This document shows positions 1 through 8,772 of a stretch of DNA of 37,002 nucleotides, one piece after another. A program made the position numbers and the translations under genes. The stretch is from Chloroflexi bacterium ADurb.Bin325 (GTDB lineage: Bacteria; Chloroflexota; Anaerolineae; CG2-30-64-16), in assembly GCA_002068935.1 (NCBI GenBank), contig MWBF01000004.1, positions 1 to 37,002 on the forward strand. Direction: 5' to 3'. Numbering within the stretch: the first letter of the stretch is position 1; every line of letters begins with the position of its first letter. A model generated the notes under the pieces. The model saw only the letters and a program-made list of their open reading frames with translations, searched no databases and was not told the DNA's origin.

Positions 1-147
1 CGAAGAACGCCTGCACGGCCTGCATCCTTTGGCGGCGCTTGCGAGCCGCTCCGGCGTCCTTCGACTGCGGCTGCACTGCGTGCGGCCTCCGCTCAGGATG
101 CCTCCGCTTCGACCCGATTGGGAACTCCTGTCGGCAATCTTCGTGCC

Positions 148-176
148 TTGACACATTCAATTTCGTCCTTCATAAT
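148..176 (+). promoter_or_regulatory. Sigma-70-type promoter of the peptide importer operon
   Basis: TTGACA at 148-153 and CATAAT at 171-176 are separated by 17 bases, a near-consensus housekeeping promoter. It would start transcription near 183 and leave a leader of about 200 bases before the binding-protein gene. The rest of bases 1-380 shows no recognisable gene. The gene's own ribosome-binding site, AAGGAGG at 368-374, lies 6 bases before its ATG. Confidence 0.7.
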
Positions 177-380
177 AGTGCTGTCCTGCACCTGACCGGC
201 CCTGACGCTTTGCCATCTCGCCGGCCTGCGACCATGCTCACCGCGGCCTCCGTCATAAGCTGACCGGTTCGGGAAGATTCGACGTGTGAAGGGAGGTGAT
301 CCGACCATACCACCATCCGCTGATATATCGGATCGTGTACTTTCCGTCTGTTTTTCGTTTCTCTAATAAGGAGGAAGCTG

Positions 381-2078
381 ATGAAACGTTGGTGGCCTGT
401 TCTGTCCCTCCTGGTCGTCCTCACGATGCTGCTGGGCGCATGCGCAACGCCTGCCCCGGGCGCGCCGCAGGTCGTCAAGGAGACCGTCGTCGTCGAGAAG
501 GAGGTCGTCCAGACCCAGATCGTTGAGAAGATCGTCGAGCGCGAGGTCGAGGTCGAATCCGATGTGACCCCGGCCCCTGAGCAGTTGAGCGGCACTTTCA
601 TCGTCGGCCGCGGCGGCGACTCCGTCATCCTCGATATCGGGCCCGCGACCGATGGCGAATCCTGGCGCGTCAGCCAGGAGGTCAATGAGCCGCTCGTCCG
701 CCTGGAGGGCACGAGCACCAAGCCGATCCCCTGGCTGGCTGAGAGCTGGGAAACCGAAGACAGCCAGACCTGGATCTTCCATCTGCGCCAGGGCGTGAAG
801 TTCCACAACGGCAACCCGTTCAACGCGGAAGTCGTGGCGTGGAATATCGACCGCTGGAAGAACCCCGACAATGAATATCGCTTCGGCCGCGCCTTCGAGT
901 ACTATGACTCGGAGTTCGGCGAGGAGACGGGCATCGAGTCGGTCGAGGTGCTCGACGACTACACCGTCAAGATCACGCTGATGCAGCCCTCCGCCGTCAT
1001 GCTCGCCAAGCTCTCGCTGACCGGCGTCTTCGGCATGGTGGACCCGCAGGAGGTCATGGCCCAGGGCGACAAGTACGGCACTGCGGCGGGCACGATCGTC
1101 GGCACCGGCCCCTTCAAGTTCGTCGAATGGGTCCCCGATGATCACATCACCCTCGAACGCAACGACGATTGGTGGGGCGGGCCGCCGCGCCTTGCGAGGA
1201 TCATCTTCCGCTCCATCCCCGACAACTCGGCCCGCTTTGCCGAACTGCAGGCCGGCACCGTTCACCAGGCTGACCTGGCGCAGACCGACCTGCCGGCCGC
1301 CGCGGCCGATCCCAACCTGACTATCTATCAGACGCCTCCGTTGAGCACCGGCTACATCGCGTTCCAGCAGTGCATCGAACCGTTCGACAAGCTGGAGGTA
1401 CGCCAGGCCGTCGCCCACGCGGTGGACTGGGCCGCGCTGATCGAGCCGTTCTACGGCGACTATGGCGAGGCTGCTCAGTCGTTCCAGCCGCCGGCCATCC
1501 TCGGCCACAACCCGAACATCAAGCAGTACGAGTATGACCCGGAGAAGGCCAAGGAACTGCTGGCCGCGGCCGGCCTGCCCGACGGCTTCGAGACCGACTT
1601 CTGGTATCTCCCCGTCATCCGCGGCTACTTCCCCGACTCCAAGCCTACCGCGGAAGCGATCGCGGCCGACCTGGCTAAGGTGGGCATCAAGGTCAATCTG
1701 CAAACCGAGGACTGGGGCGCGTACCTGGATGACCGCAACAACGGCAAGTTCCCGATGTGGATGCTGGGCTGGGGCTCCGACAACGGCGACCCCGACAACT
1801 ACCTGGGCTGGCACTTCTATCACCCGATCGGCGAGCCGAAGGCCGAGGACTGCTACGCCAACGATAAGGTGGCCGAGCTGATCATCCAGGGCCGCGTCGA
1901 GCCCGATCTGGCCAAGCGCGAGGCCATCTACCAGGAGGCCGAGCAGCTCATCCACGACGATGCCGCTCGCATCTCGGTGGTCTGGGTTCCCGGCACTGTC
2001 GTGATGCGCAACGAGGTCAAGGGCTATCTGCCCGTGGTCTTCCGCTCGTGGTACGAGAACCTGTGGCTCGCCAAGTAG
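381..2078 (+). CDS. ABC transporter substrate-binding lipoprotein, peptide/nickel family (SBP family 5)
   Basis: This is the extracytoplasmic binding protein of a DppA/OppA-type importer, 565 residues, which would capture oligopeptides or a similar solute for the permeases downstream. Residues 1-20 form a lipoprotein signal with a positive start (MKRWW) and a lipobox LLGAC ending at Cys21. Residues of about 30-58 are a Val/Glu/Lys-rich low-complexity spacer, a style common in Chloroflexota binding proteins. The body has family-5 features: 'NEPLVRLEGT', 'WIFHLRQGVKFHNGNPF', 'VVGTGPF'-like and 'RQAVAHAVDW' segments. The start is fixed by an AAGGAGG site 6 bases upstream. A strong terminator follows the gene, which would keep the binding protein more abundant than the permeases. 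The substrate is not readable from sequence; peptides, sugars or nickel are all possible for the family. Confidence 0.93.
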   Translation: MKRWWPVLSLLVVLTMLLGACATPAPGAPQVVKETVVVEKEVVQTQIVEKIVEREVEVESDVTPAPEQLSGTFIVGRGGDSVILDIGPATDGESWRVSQEVNEPLVRLEGTSTKPIPWLAESWETEDSQTWIFHLRQGVKFHNGNPFNAEVVAWNIDRWKNPDNEYRFGRAFEYYDSEFGEETGIESVEVLDDYTVKITLMQPSAVMLAKLSLTGVFGMVDPQEVMAQGDKYGTAAGTIVGTGPFKFVEWVPDDHITLERNDDWWGGPPRLARIIFRSIPDNSARFAELQAGTVHQADLAQTDLPAAAADPNLTIYQTPPLSTGYIAFQQCIEPFDKLEVRQAVAHAVDWAALIEPFYGDYGEAAQSFQPPAILGHNPNIKQYEYDPEKAKELLAAAGLPDGFETDFWYLPVIRGYFPDSKPTAEAIAADLAKVGIKVNLQTEDWGAYLDDRNNGKFPMWMLGWGSDNGDPDNYLGWHFYHPIGEPKAEDCYANDKVAELIIQGRVEPDLAKREAIYQEAEQLIHDDAARISVVWVPGTVVMRNEVKGYLPVVFRSWYENLWLAK

Positions 2079-2113
2079 CCGTCTGTCCGAAGGCTACCCT
2101 GGCCTGACCTTGC

Positions 2114-2149
2114 CGTCCTGCTCCTGGCCCGCGGGCCAGGAGCAGGACG
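2114..2149. repeat. Perfect 36-base palindrome downstream of the binding-protein gene
   Basis: The 36 bases are exactly self-complementary around a CGCG centre, so the transcript can fold into a stem of about 16 pairs. It lies 36 bases after the binding-protein stop and about 50 bases before the intrinsic terminator. A stem here could protect the upstream mRNA from 3' exonucleases. There is no T-run, so it is not itself a terminator. Confidence 0.75.
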
Positions 2150-2197
2150 CAGGCGCTCAACGGTTTCTAATCGATTCTAAGCTGACGGCTCGATATC

Positions 2198-2238
2198 GGC
2201 GCAGAGACGCTCCGGTGGAACGTCTCTGCGCCCTTTTT
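2198..2238 (+). terminator. Intrinsic terminator between binding-protein and permease genes
   Basis: A perfect 12-pair stem (2198-2209 with 2221-2232) has an 11-base loop and is followed by CTTTTTCTT. It lies between the binding-protein gene and the first permease gene. Partial read-through would give differential expression within one operon. Confidence 0.88.
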
Positions 2239-2282
2239 CTTACAAGCCCATCCGAAAAACGCTGGCGCCGGCCTCTGGTCGT

Positions 2283-2328
2283 GCCCCTGGCTCGGTCGGA
2301 GACCGGCCAGAGCAGGTTCGGATAGGCC
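2283..2328 (-). repeat. Dispersed intergenic repeat, copy A
   Basis: Read on the minus strand, this segment matches 5734-5782 on the plus strand. The best core, 2283-2314 against 5751-5782, is identical at 29 of 32 positions. Both copies carry a CTATCC motif next to the core. It sits just upstream of the first permease gene. The origin is unknown. Confidence 0.6.
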
Positions 2329-2347
2329 CTTATGGGGAGACGCGCTC

Positions 2348-3352
2348 GTGCTCCAATATATCCTTCGCCGCCTGCTGGCTCTGATCCCGGTGTGGATCGG
2401 GGTGTCTATCCTGGTCTTCGCGCTCATCCGCCTGATCCCCGGCGATCCCGTGACGGTGATGCTGGGCGAACGCGCACGGCTGGCGGACATCGAGCGGCTG
2501 CGCGAGCAGATGGGGTTCAACCGCTCCATCCCGGAGCAGTACTTCGAATGGATGGGCCGGGTGTTGCGCGGCGATCTGGGCGAGTCCATCTTCAACCGCA
2601 TGCCGGTGATGAGCGAGCTGAAGCAGCGGCTGCCCGCGACCATCGAGATCGTCGTCGTGGCCCTGTTCATCGGCGTCATCGTCGGCGTATCCATCGGCAT
2701 CATATCCGCGGTGCGCCGCGATTCGTGGATCGACGTCACCGCGATGTTCGGCGCGCTGATCGGCGTCTCCATGCCCATTTACTGGCTGGCGCTGCTCCTC
2801 ATCTATGCGCTGGCCGTCAATCGGCGCATCTTTCCGCCGAGCGCGCGGCTGGATGTCGACCTGGACGTGGTTCGGCGCACCGGCTTCATGTTGATCGACA
2901 CCGCGCTGATGGGCGATCGACGCCTGTTTCTCAACGCGCTCTGGCATTTGATCCTGCCGGCCTCCGTGTTGAGCACCACCGTCATGCCCATCCTCGCACG
3001 GCTGACGCGGTCGAGCATGCTGGAGGTGCTGCGCCAGGACTACGTGCGCACCGCGCGCGCCAAGGGCCTGCGCGAGAACCGGGTAATCATCGGCCACGCG
3101 CTCAAGAATGCGCTGCTGCCCATCGTGACCGTCATCGGCTTGCAGTTGGGCGGTTTGCTCGGCGGCGCGCTGCTGACCGAGACCATCTTTTCCTGGCCCG
3201 GCATGGGGCTGTGGACCTATCGGGCGATCCTGAGCCGAGACTACCCGATCGTCCAGGGCGCGGTGCTGGTCAGTGCGACCATCTATGTGGTCGTGAATTT
3301 GCTGGTGGATATTTCATATGCTTATCTGGACCCGCGTATCCGGTATCAGTAA
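2348..3352 (+). CDS. ABC transporter permease, DppB/OppB type
   Basis: This is an inner-membrane permease of the peptide/nickel importer family, 334 residues, the usual length for DppB. It opens with the family N-terminus 'LQYILRRLLALIPVWIGVSILVF' style helix and has 'LIRLIPGDPV' after it. About six membrane segments follow. The C-terminal half carries the cytoplasmic EAA-type loop 'YVRTARAKGL' with 'ALKNALLPIVTVIGLQLG', which docks on the ATPase. Start: GTG at 2348 with GGGGAGA at 2334-2340, 7 bases upstream. It pairs with the DppC-type permease 21 bases downstream. No ATPase gene is present, so the importer must use one encoded elsewhere or a shared ATPase. Confidence 0.93.
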   Translation: MLQYILRRLLALIPVWIGVSILVFALIRLIPGDPVTVMLGERARLADIERLREQMGFNRSIPEQYFEWMGRVLRGDLGESIFNRMPVMSELKQRLPATIEIVVVALFIGVIVGVSIGIISAVRRDSWIDVTAMFGALIGVSMPIYWLALLLIYALAVNRRIFPPSARLDVDLDVVRRTGFMLIDTALMGDRRLFLNALWHLILPASVLSTTVMPILARLTRSSMLEVLRQDYVRTARAKGLRENRVIIGHALKNALLPIVTVIGLQLGGLLGGALLTETIFSWPGMGLWTYRAILSRDYPIVQGAVLVSATIYVVVNLLVDISYAYLDPRIRYQ

Positions 3353-3373
3353 GCCACTGTCGCCGAGGCTGCC

Positions 3374-4284
<911 letters not shown>

Positions 4285-4285
<1 letters not shown>

Positions 4286-5694
4286 TGGAAACTAACTCAT
4301 CTCTGTCCGCCGGCCGCGAGAACTCCGACGCGCTGCTGGCGCTGGATCGCGCGCTCTGCGGAGATATCTGGGCCGGCGATGCAGCCGCCCGGCTGTTGGA
4401 GACGCTGTGCGTGGATTACGGGGGGCGTTTTGCGGGCAGCGCGGACTATCGCGGCGCGGCCGAGGCTCTCGCCGAGCAGTGGCGCGCCGCGGGCCTGGCC
4501 GACGTTCACCTCGAAGAGTTCCCCATCATCGGATGGGAGCGCGGGGAGAGCGCGCTGACCATGACCGCGCCGGCGACGCGCGCGCTGCCGTGCATCGCGC
4601 TCCCGCCCGCGCCCGCGTGCGATATCGAGGCGGAGGCGCTCGACCTGGGCTACGGCCTCGACCCCGATTTCGCTGCGGCCGGGGACGCGGTCAAGGGCAA
4701 GATCGTCCTGGTGCGCGCGGGCGCGCCGCCCGGCCAGCGGCCGTCGCATCGGCTGGAGAAGTATATCCGGGCGCAGCAGGCCGGCGCGGCCGCCTTCCTG
4801 TTCTTTGACGGCGAGCCGGGTATGCTGGCCGCGACCGGCAGCCTCCATTCGGACCCCGACGGGCCGTTCGAGACGCTCCTGCCGGGCGCGGGGCTGGCCT
4901 ACGAGACCGGGCTGGAGCTGGCGCGCTGGTTGAGCCGCGGGCCAGTGACGCTGCGGCTGCGCATGACCAACCGGGCGCGGCGCGATGTCTCGTGGAACGT
5001 CGTGGGCGATCTGCGTGGCGCGTCGGCGGCTGGCTCCGGCCCGCAGGTGTTGGTGTGCGGCCATCTGGACGGCCACGATATCGCGCAGGGCGCGATCGAT
5101 AATGCCTCGGGCGTCGTCGCGGTCAGCGAGGTCGCGCGTGCGCTCGCCGGGCAGGCGGACGCGCTCGGCGGGGGCGTGCGTTTCGTGGCCTACGGCGCAG
5201 AGGAACTCGGCATGATCGGCAGCTACGCCTATGCAGCGAGCCACCGCGCCGAGCTGGACGACCTGCGCTTCATCTTTAACCTGGATTGCGTCGGCACCTC
5301 CGGCCCGCTGGGGCTTTACTTGCAGAATTGCAGCGAGCTTACGCCGATCTTCCGGCGTCTGGGCCAGGAGATGGGGGGCGACTACAGCGTCCAGGAGGCG
5401 CTCATCCCGTTCTCCGACCAGTTCCCGTTCACGCTCGAGGGCGTGCCGTCGGCCTTTATCGCCACGGGCGGCGGCGGCCCGCGCGGCTGGGGACATACCG
5501 CGGCCGACACGCTGGACAAGGTGGATGTCCGCGCCATCCGCAATGCCGCGGCCGTGGTCGCGCGGCTGGTCGTGCGCGTCGCGGGCGACCGCGCATGGCC
5601 GGGCCGGCGGCGCACGCCGGATGAGACGCGCGCCGCGCTGCAAGCGCAGGGCGTCGAGGCGCAGTTGCGCCTGCTCGGCGCGTGGCCGTTCTGA
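4285..5694 (+). CDS. M28 family zinc metallopeptidase (aminopeptidase-like) with inserted PA domain
   Basis: The protein (469 residues) resembles M28 aminopeptidases that remove N-terminal residues from peptides using two zinc ions. The likely ligands are in order: His and Asp of 'CGHLDGHD', Asp of 'GAIDNASGVV', the Glu pair of 'YGAEELGMIGS', Asp of 'FNLDCVGTSG' and His of 'GWGHTAADTLDKVD'. A protease-associated domain occupies roughly residues 120-200 ('GKIVLVRAG...EKYIRAQQAGAAAFLFFDGE'). No signal peptide is visible, so it is probably cytoplasmic. It overlaps the permease gene by one base, which suggests that imported peptides are its substrates. The specificity is unknown. Confidence 0.88.
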
Positions 5695-5733
5695 GCGTCG
5701 ACTGGCGAGACGTCTGAACATTCGCCGCAGGCT

Positions 5734-5782
5734 AAGAGCTATCCAGAAGTTGCTCTGGCCGGTCTCTGACCGTGCCAAGGGC
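5734..5782 (+). repeat. Dispersed intergenic repeat, copy B
   Basis: This segment is the inverted partner of 2283-2328, with a core at 5751-5782. It contains 'GAGCTATCC'. Related CTATCC-type motifs occur at 5827-5832, on the minus strand at 5942-5948, and at 32725-32730, all in intergenic DNA. It lies in the convergent gap between the M28 and exporter genes. Confidence 0.55.
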
Positions 5783-5794
5783 GGCTGTTTGGAC

Positions 5795-5821
5795 AGGATT
5801 TACAAGATTTACAGGATTTGA
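5795..5821 (+). repeat. Three tandem 9-base units
   Basis: Three consecutive 9-mers, AGGATTTAC, AAGATTTAC and AGGATTTGA, form a short AT-rich tandem array in the convergent intergenic gap. No function is evident. Confidence 0.6.
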
Positions 5822-5858
5822 TTAGGTCTATCCGGAGATCCGTTCTGACTGGCCCCAT

Positions 5859-5908
5859 CCTCCTCTCCTGACGTGCGCCGAAGGCTCGCACGTCAGGAGA
5901 GGGGGAGT
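5859..5908. repeat. Hairpin repeat in convergent gap, copy 1
   Basis: A perfect 15-pair stem (5863-5877 with 5887-5901) encloses a 9-base loop and is extended by pyrimidine/purine flanks. The right arm, 5883-5908, is identical to 13684-13709. Both copies lie between convergent genes, so the element may act as a bidirectional transcription block. There is no T-run, so factor-independent termination is uncertain. Confidence 0.7.
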
Positions 5909-5950
5909 TGAGGGGGTGAGGCCGGCCTCTCAGCGATTTTTGGATAGGCT

Positions 5951-7783
5951 CTAAAACGTGGTGCGACGCTCCTCCACGAACTGCCGCTCGTAGAGCTCGC
6001 GGTATACGCCGCCGGCGGCCAGCAGCGCGTCGTGCGGCCCACGCTCCACGATCCGCCCGCCCTGCACCACACAGATCAGGTCAGCGTCGCGCACGGTGCT
6101 GAGCCGGTGCGCGATGATGACCGCGGTGCGCCCCTCCAACAGCCGCTTGAGCGCATCCTGGATGAGCGCCTCGGTGATCGTGTCCACGCTGGCAGTCGCC
6201 TCGTCGAGGATGAGGATGCGCGGGTCGGCCAGCACCGCGCGCGCGATGCAGATGAGCTGGCGCTGGCCCACGGAGAGGTTCGCGCCGCCCTCCTGGATCT
6301 GCGTCGCATAGCCCTCCGGCAGCACGCTGATGAACTCGTGCGCGTTCGCCAGTTGCGCGGCGGCCGTGACCTCCGCCTCGGTCGCGTCCAGGCGGCCGAA
6401 GCGGATATTGTCGTCGATCGTCCCCGAAAACAGGAAGGGGTCCTGCGGCACCAGCCCCATCTGGCGGCGCAGCGAGCGCTGCTGCACCGCGCGCACGTCC
6501 AGCCCGTCGATCAGCACCGCGCCGGCCTGAACATCGTAGAAGCGCGCGATGAGGCTGGCGATCGACGTCTTGCCGCCGCCGGTCGGCCCCACGAGCGCGA
6601 CCGTCTGGCCCGGCGCGATCGTCAGATCGATGTCGCGCAGCACGGTCTGATCCTCCAGATAGGCGAACGACACACCGCGCAGCTCGATGCGCCCCTCGAT
6701 CGGCGGCATCTCGATGGCGTCCGGCCGGTCGGCCACCGCCGGCTCGGTATCCAGCAACTCCAGCACGCGCTCGCCGCCGGCCATCGCGGACTGGACCGTC
6801 GTGTAAAGCTGGCTGAGCTCCTGGATGGGCTGGAAGAAGCGCGAGACGTAGGCCAGGAACGCGACTACCACGCCGAGAGTCAGCTCGTCCGCGGCGACGG
6901 CCTTGCCGCCGAACCACAGCACGATCGCGGTCGCCAGCATCCCCAGAAACTCCACGGTCGGCAGGAATATGAAGGAGAGCGACATGGCCTCGACGTGCGC
7001 ATCGCGGTTGGCGCGGTTGACCTCCTCGAAGCGCTCGTAGGAGGCGCCCTCCTGGGCAAACGCCTGGATGACGCGCATCGCCATGATGTTCTCGGCCAGA
7101 TCGCCGACCACGGCGGCCACGCGCGCCCGCGTGTTGCGGAACGCGACCTGCGCGCGCCGCGTGAACAGCAGCGTGGCCAGCAGCATCAACGGCAGGGCGG
7201 TGAAGGTCAGCAGCGCCAGCCGCGGGCTCATCGACAGCATGACGCCGATGATGCCGACGAGCACCACGGTATCTCCGATCAGCGTGACGAGGCCCTGCGA
7301 CAGGAGGTCGTTGATGACGCCGACATCGCTGATGACGCGCGAGATGGTGACGCCGACGATGTGCGTGTCGTGATAGCCGAGGTGCAGCTCTTGCAGATGG
7401 CGGAACAGATCCCCGCGCAGGCCGGACAACACGCGCTGGCCCACCCACGAGAGCAGATACTGCTGGGCCGAGGAGGTCGCATACTGCGCCAGGAAGACGC
7501 CCGCCAGCAGCGCGACCGTCCGGATCAGGCCGGGCAGGTCGCCCTTGGTGATGTCCTGGTCGATGGCGACCTTGACGAGGTAGGGCGCGGCGAGCGCCAG
7601 GCCGGAGGCGACCAGCATGAGCGCCAGCGCCAGCGTCATGCGCCGCGCGTGCGGTCGCAGATAGGCGAGCAGCCGGACGAGGATGCGGCGGTCGAACCCG
7701 CGCCGTTCCAGCGGCTGGCCGAACCGCTCCAGCGCGCCCCCTGGCCCCATGCCGGGGCTGGACGAACCGATCGAGAAAGTCAT
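5951..7783 (-). CDS. ABC exporter half-transporter, catalytically canonical subunit
   Basis: This is a type-IV (ABCB-like) exporter subunit of 610 residues: a six-helix membrane domain (about residues 40-340) fused to an ATPase domain (about 365-600). Visible motifs are Walker A 'GPTGGGKTS', Q-loop 'LVPQDPFLF', a signature that reads LSVGQ rather than LSGGQ, Walker B with catalytic Glu528 ('LILDEATAS'), and the switch His559 ('IIAHRLST'). It is the complement of the exporter encoded at 8773-10572, which lacks the Glu and His but has an intact signature. Together they should form one asymmetric heterodimer. The cargo is unknown; lipids or drugs are typical. Start: ATG at 7783 with a weak AAGG upstream. 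Between it and its partner lies a toxin-antitoxin pair. Confidence 0.93.
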   Translation of the reverse strand: MTFSIGSSSPGMGPGGALERFGQPLERRGFDRRILVRLLAYLRPHARRMTLALALMLVASGLALAAPYLVKVAIDQDITKGDLPGLIRTVALLAGVFLAQYATSSAQQYLLSWVGQRVLSGLRGDLFRHLQELHLGYHDTHIVGVTISRVISDVGVINDLLSQGLVTLIGDTVVLVGIIGVMLSMSPRLALLTFTALPLMLLATLLFTRRAQVAFRNTRARVAAVVGDLAENIMAMRVIQAFAQEGASYERFEEVNRANRDAHVEAMSLSFIFLPTVEFLGMLATAIVLWFGGKAVAADELTLGVVVAFLAYVSRFFQPIQELSQLYTTVQSAMAGGERVLELLDTEPAVADRPDAIEMPPIEGRIELRGVSFAYLEDQTVLRDIDLTIAPGQTVALVGPTGGGKTSIASLIARFYDVQAGAVLIDGLDVRAVQQRSLRRQMGLVPQDPFLFSGTIDDNIRFGRLDATEAEVTAAAQLANAHEFISVLPEGYATQIQEGGANLSVGQRQLICIARAVLADPRILILDEATASVDTITEALIQDALKRLLEGRTAVIIAHRLSTVRDADLICVVQGGRIVERGPHDALLAAGGVYRELYERQFVEERRTTF

Positions 7784-7843
7784 CGGGATGCCTTTGGATT
7801 CGTGTTGTTGGCCTGATGGGGAAAGGGTGTCGGGGTGTCGGGT

Positions 7844-8371
7844 CTAGCCAGGATGGGTGACCTCTCTCTGCCAGGCATCCTTCACGCGCCGCACCAGCGC
7901 GTCGCTGATCCAGATGTCCTCTCGATCCAGGATGGCCTGGAAGATCAGATCGACCTCTTCGGCCGCCAGCAGCCGATGGCGATAGGCTGCCACAATGATC
8001 CCCAGGGTGCCCTTGACGTGCAGGCCAAGCCCCTGCGCCTGCTCGCGCGCAAGCTGATCGTCGAGGAGCACCCAATCGGCCTTTACCTGCTTTGCGAGCT
8101 GAATAACCGCGCGCTCGCCGAGGTGCAAGGACGATTCGGTGTCTGCGACCGGGGCTTCAATCAGCTCGACGTCGGCCACAACCAGCTCACGGCGGGCTAC
8201 GGCCAGTTGGACTGCGTAGGCGTCCTGCTGCCCCAAATCCAGGCCGCGCGTGACGACCTCCTGGTATACCTGGGTCGGCACAAGGATCGGATCGTATAAC
8301 TGGCTCAACAGTCGAACAAGCCCCAGTTTGCCCAGGGCGATCAGTGGGCCCGCGTTGGCGACCGCCTTCAT
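7844..8371 (-). CDS. DUF3368 PIN-like toxin of a UPF0175/DUF3368 toxin-antitoxin pair
   Basis: The 175-residue protein matches the DUF3368 type, a PIN-domain relative generally considered a toxin nuclease. It begins 'MKAVANAGPLIALGKLG', the usual DUF3368 opening with the N-terminal acidic position replaced by Asn. Later it has 'HLGERAVIQLAKQ' and 'VLLDDQLAREQAQGLGL', which carry the Glu and Asp residues expected of the PIN active site. 'KGTLGIIVAAYRHRLL' follows. Its ATG at 8371 overlaps the antitoxin TGA by 4 bases (ATGA), so translation is coupled. Nuclease activity is inferred from the family. Confidence 0.85.
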   Translation of the reverse strand: MKAVANAGPLIALGKLGLVRLLSQLYDPILVPTQVYQEVVTRGLDLGQQDAYAVQLAVARRELVVADVELIEAPVADTESSLHLGERAVIQLAKQVKADWVLLDDQLAREQAQGLGLHVKGTLGIIVAAYRHRLLAAEEVDLIFQAILDREDIWISDALVRRVKDAWQREVTHPG

Positions 8372-8631
8372 GCCAGCTCTTCCTCCACCATCTGCTCGGA
8401 CCAGCGCGGCCGAATGCCCAGGGCGCGAGCCTGGCGGATCATCTCAGGGCGCGAGAGGCCGGCAATTTCGGCTGCGCGGGCAAAGGAGACGATCCCGCGG
8501 GTATAGAGCGTCAGCGCTTCCTGCGCCTTGAGTTGCGCCAGGCCCAAAAGCACCAACTCCTGTAGCCGGCCCTGATACGCGCCAACCTGGCGCGCCAGAT
8601 CATCGGGCAGCTCAAGCACAATTTGCTTCAT
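8368..8631 (-). CDS. UPF0175 family antitoxin
   Basis: This small protein (87 residues from the ATG) has the UPF0175 plan: an N-terminal strand 'KQIVLELPDDLARQV', then 'EALTLYTRGIVSFARAAEIAGLSRPEMIRQARALGI', a helix-turn-helix-like segment, and an acidic tail 'EQMVEEELA'. UPF0175 genes commonly precede DUF3368 genes as antitoxin and autoregulator. A GTG three codons upstream (8640) is possible. The ATG at 8631 is preferred because GAGGTG sits about 6 bases before it. The 4-base overlap with the toxin supports a single operon. Confidence 0.85.
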   Translation of the reverse strand: MKQIVLELPDDLARQVGAYQGRLQELVLLGLAQLKAQEALTLYTRGIVSFARAAEIAGLSRPEMIRQARALGIRPRWSEQMVEEELA

Positions 8632-8687
8632 GACTCCCACCTCACCATTCTGGTCAACTCTCTTCGTTGCTTGCCGCTTTCGAACGC

Positions 8688-8716
8688 ATTGTACATCAGA
8701 GAACTGGCTTCGCCAA
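8688..8716 (-). promoter_or_regulatory. Promoter of the toxin-antitoxin pair
   Basis: On the minus strand TTGGCG (8716-8711) and TACAAT (8693-8688) are 17 bases apart. Transcription would start near 8681, about 50 bases before the antitoxin ATG. The toxin-antitoxin unit therefore looks independently transcribed although it lies inside an exporter gene pair. Confidence 0.6.
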
Positions 8717-8772
8717 CCCGGTCTTGCGCGACTCGGGCTCGTTCATCAGATATTGTTGGCGGGCGATCATTG

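Noticed and set aside
286-526. Strong Shine-Dalgarno-like GGGAGGTGAT at 291-300 and a GTG-started frame in the importer leader
   Set aside because: No start codon lies at a proper distance after the site. The frame runs out of the leader into the binding-protein gene, so a leader peptide is not supported.
363-1955. 530-residue minus-strand reading frame opposite the binding-protein gene
   Set aside because: It is the antisense shadow of a well-supported gene. The composition is Arg/Asp/His-rich and no family motif is visible.
6032-7816. 594-residue plus-strand frame opposite the exporter subunit
   Set aside because: Antisense shadow from high GC at third positions; the exporter motifs on the minus strand are unambiguous.
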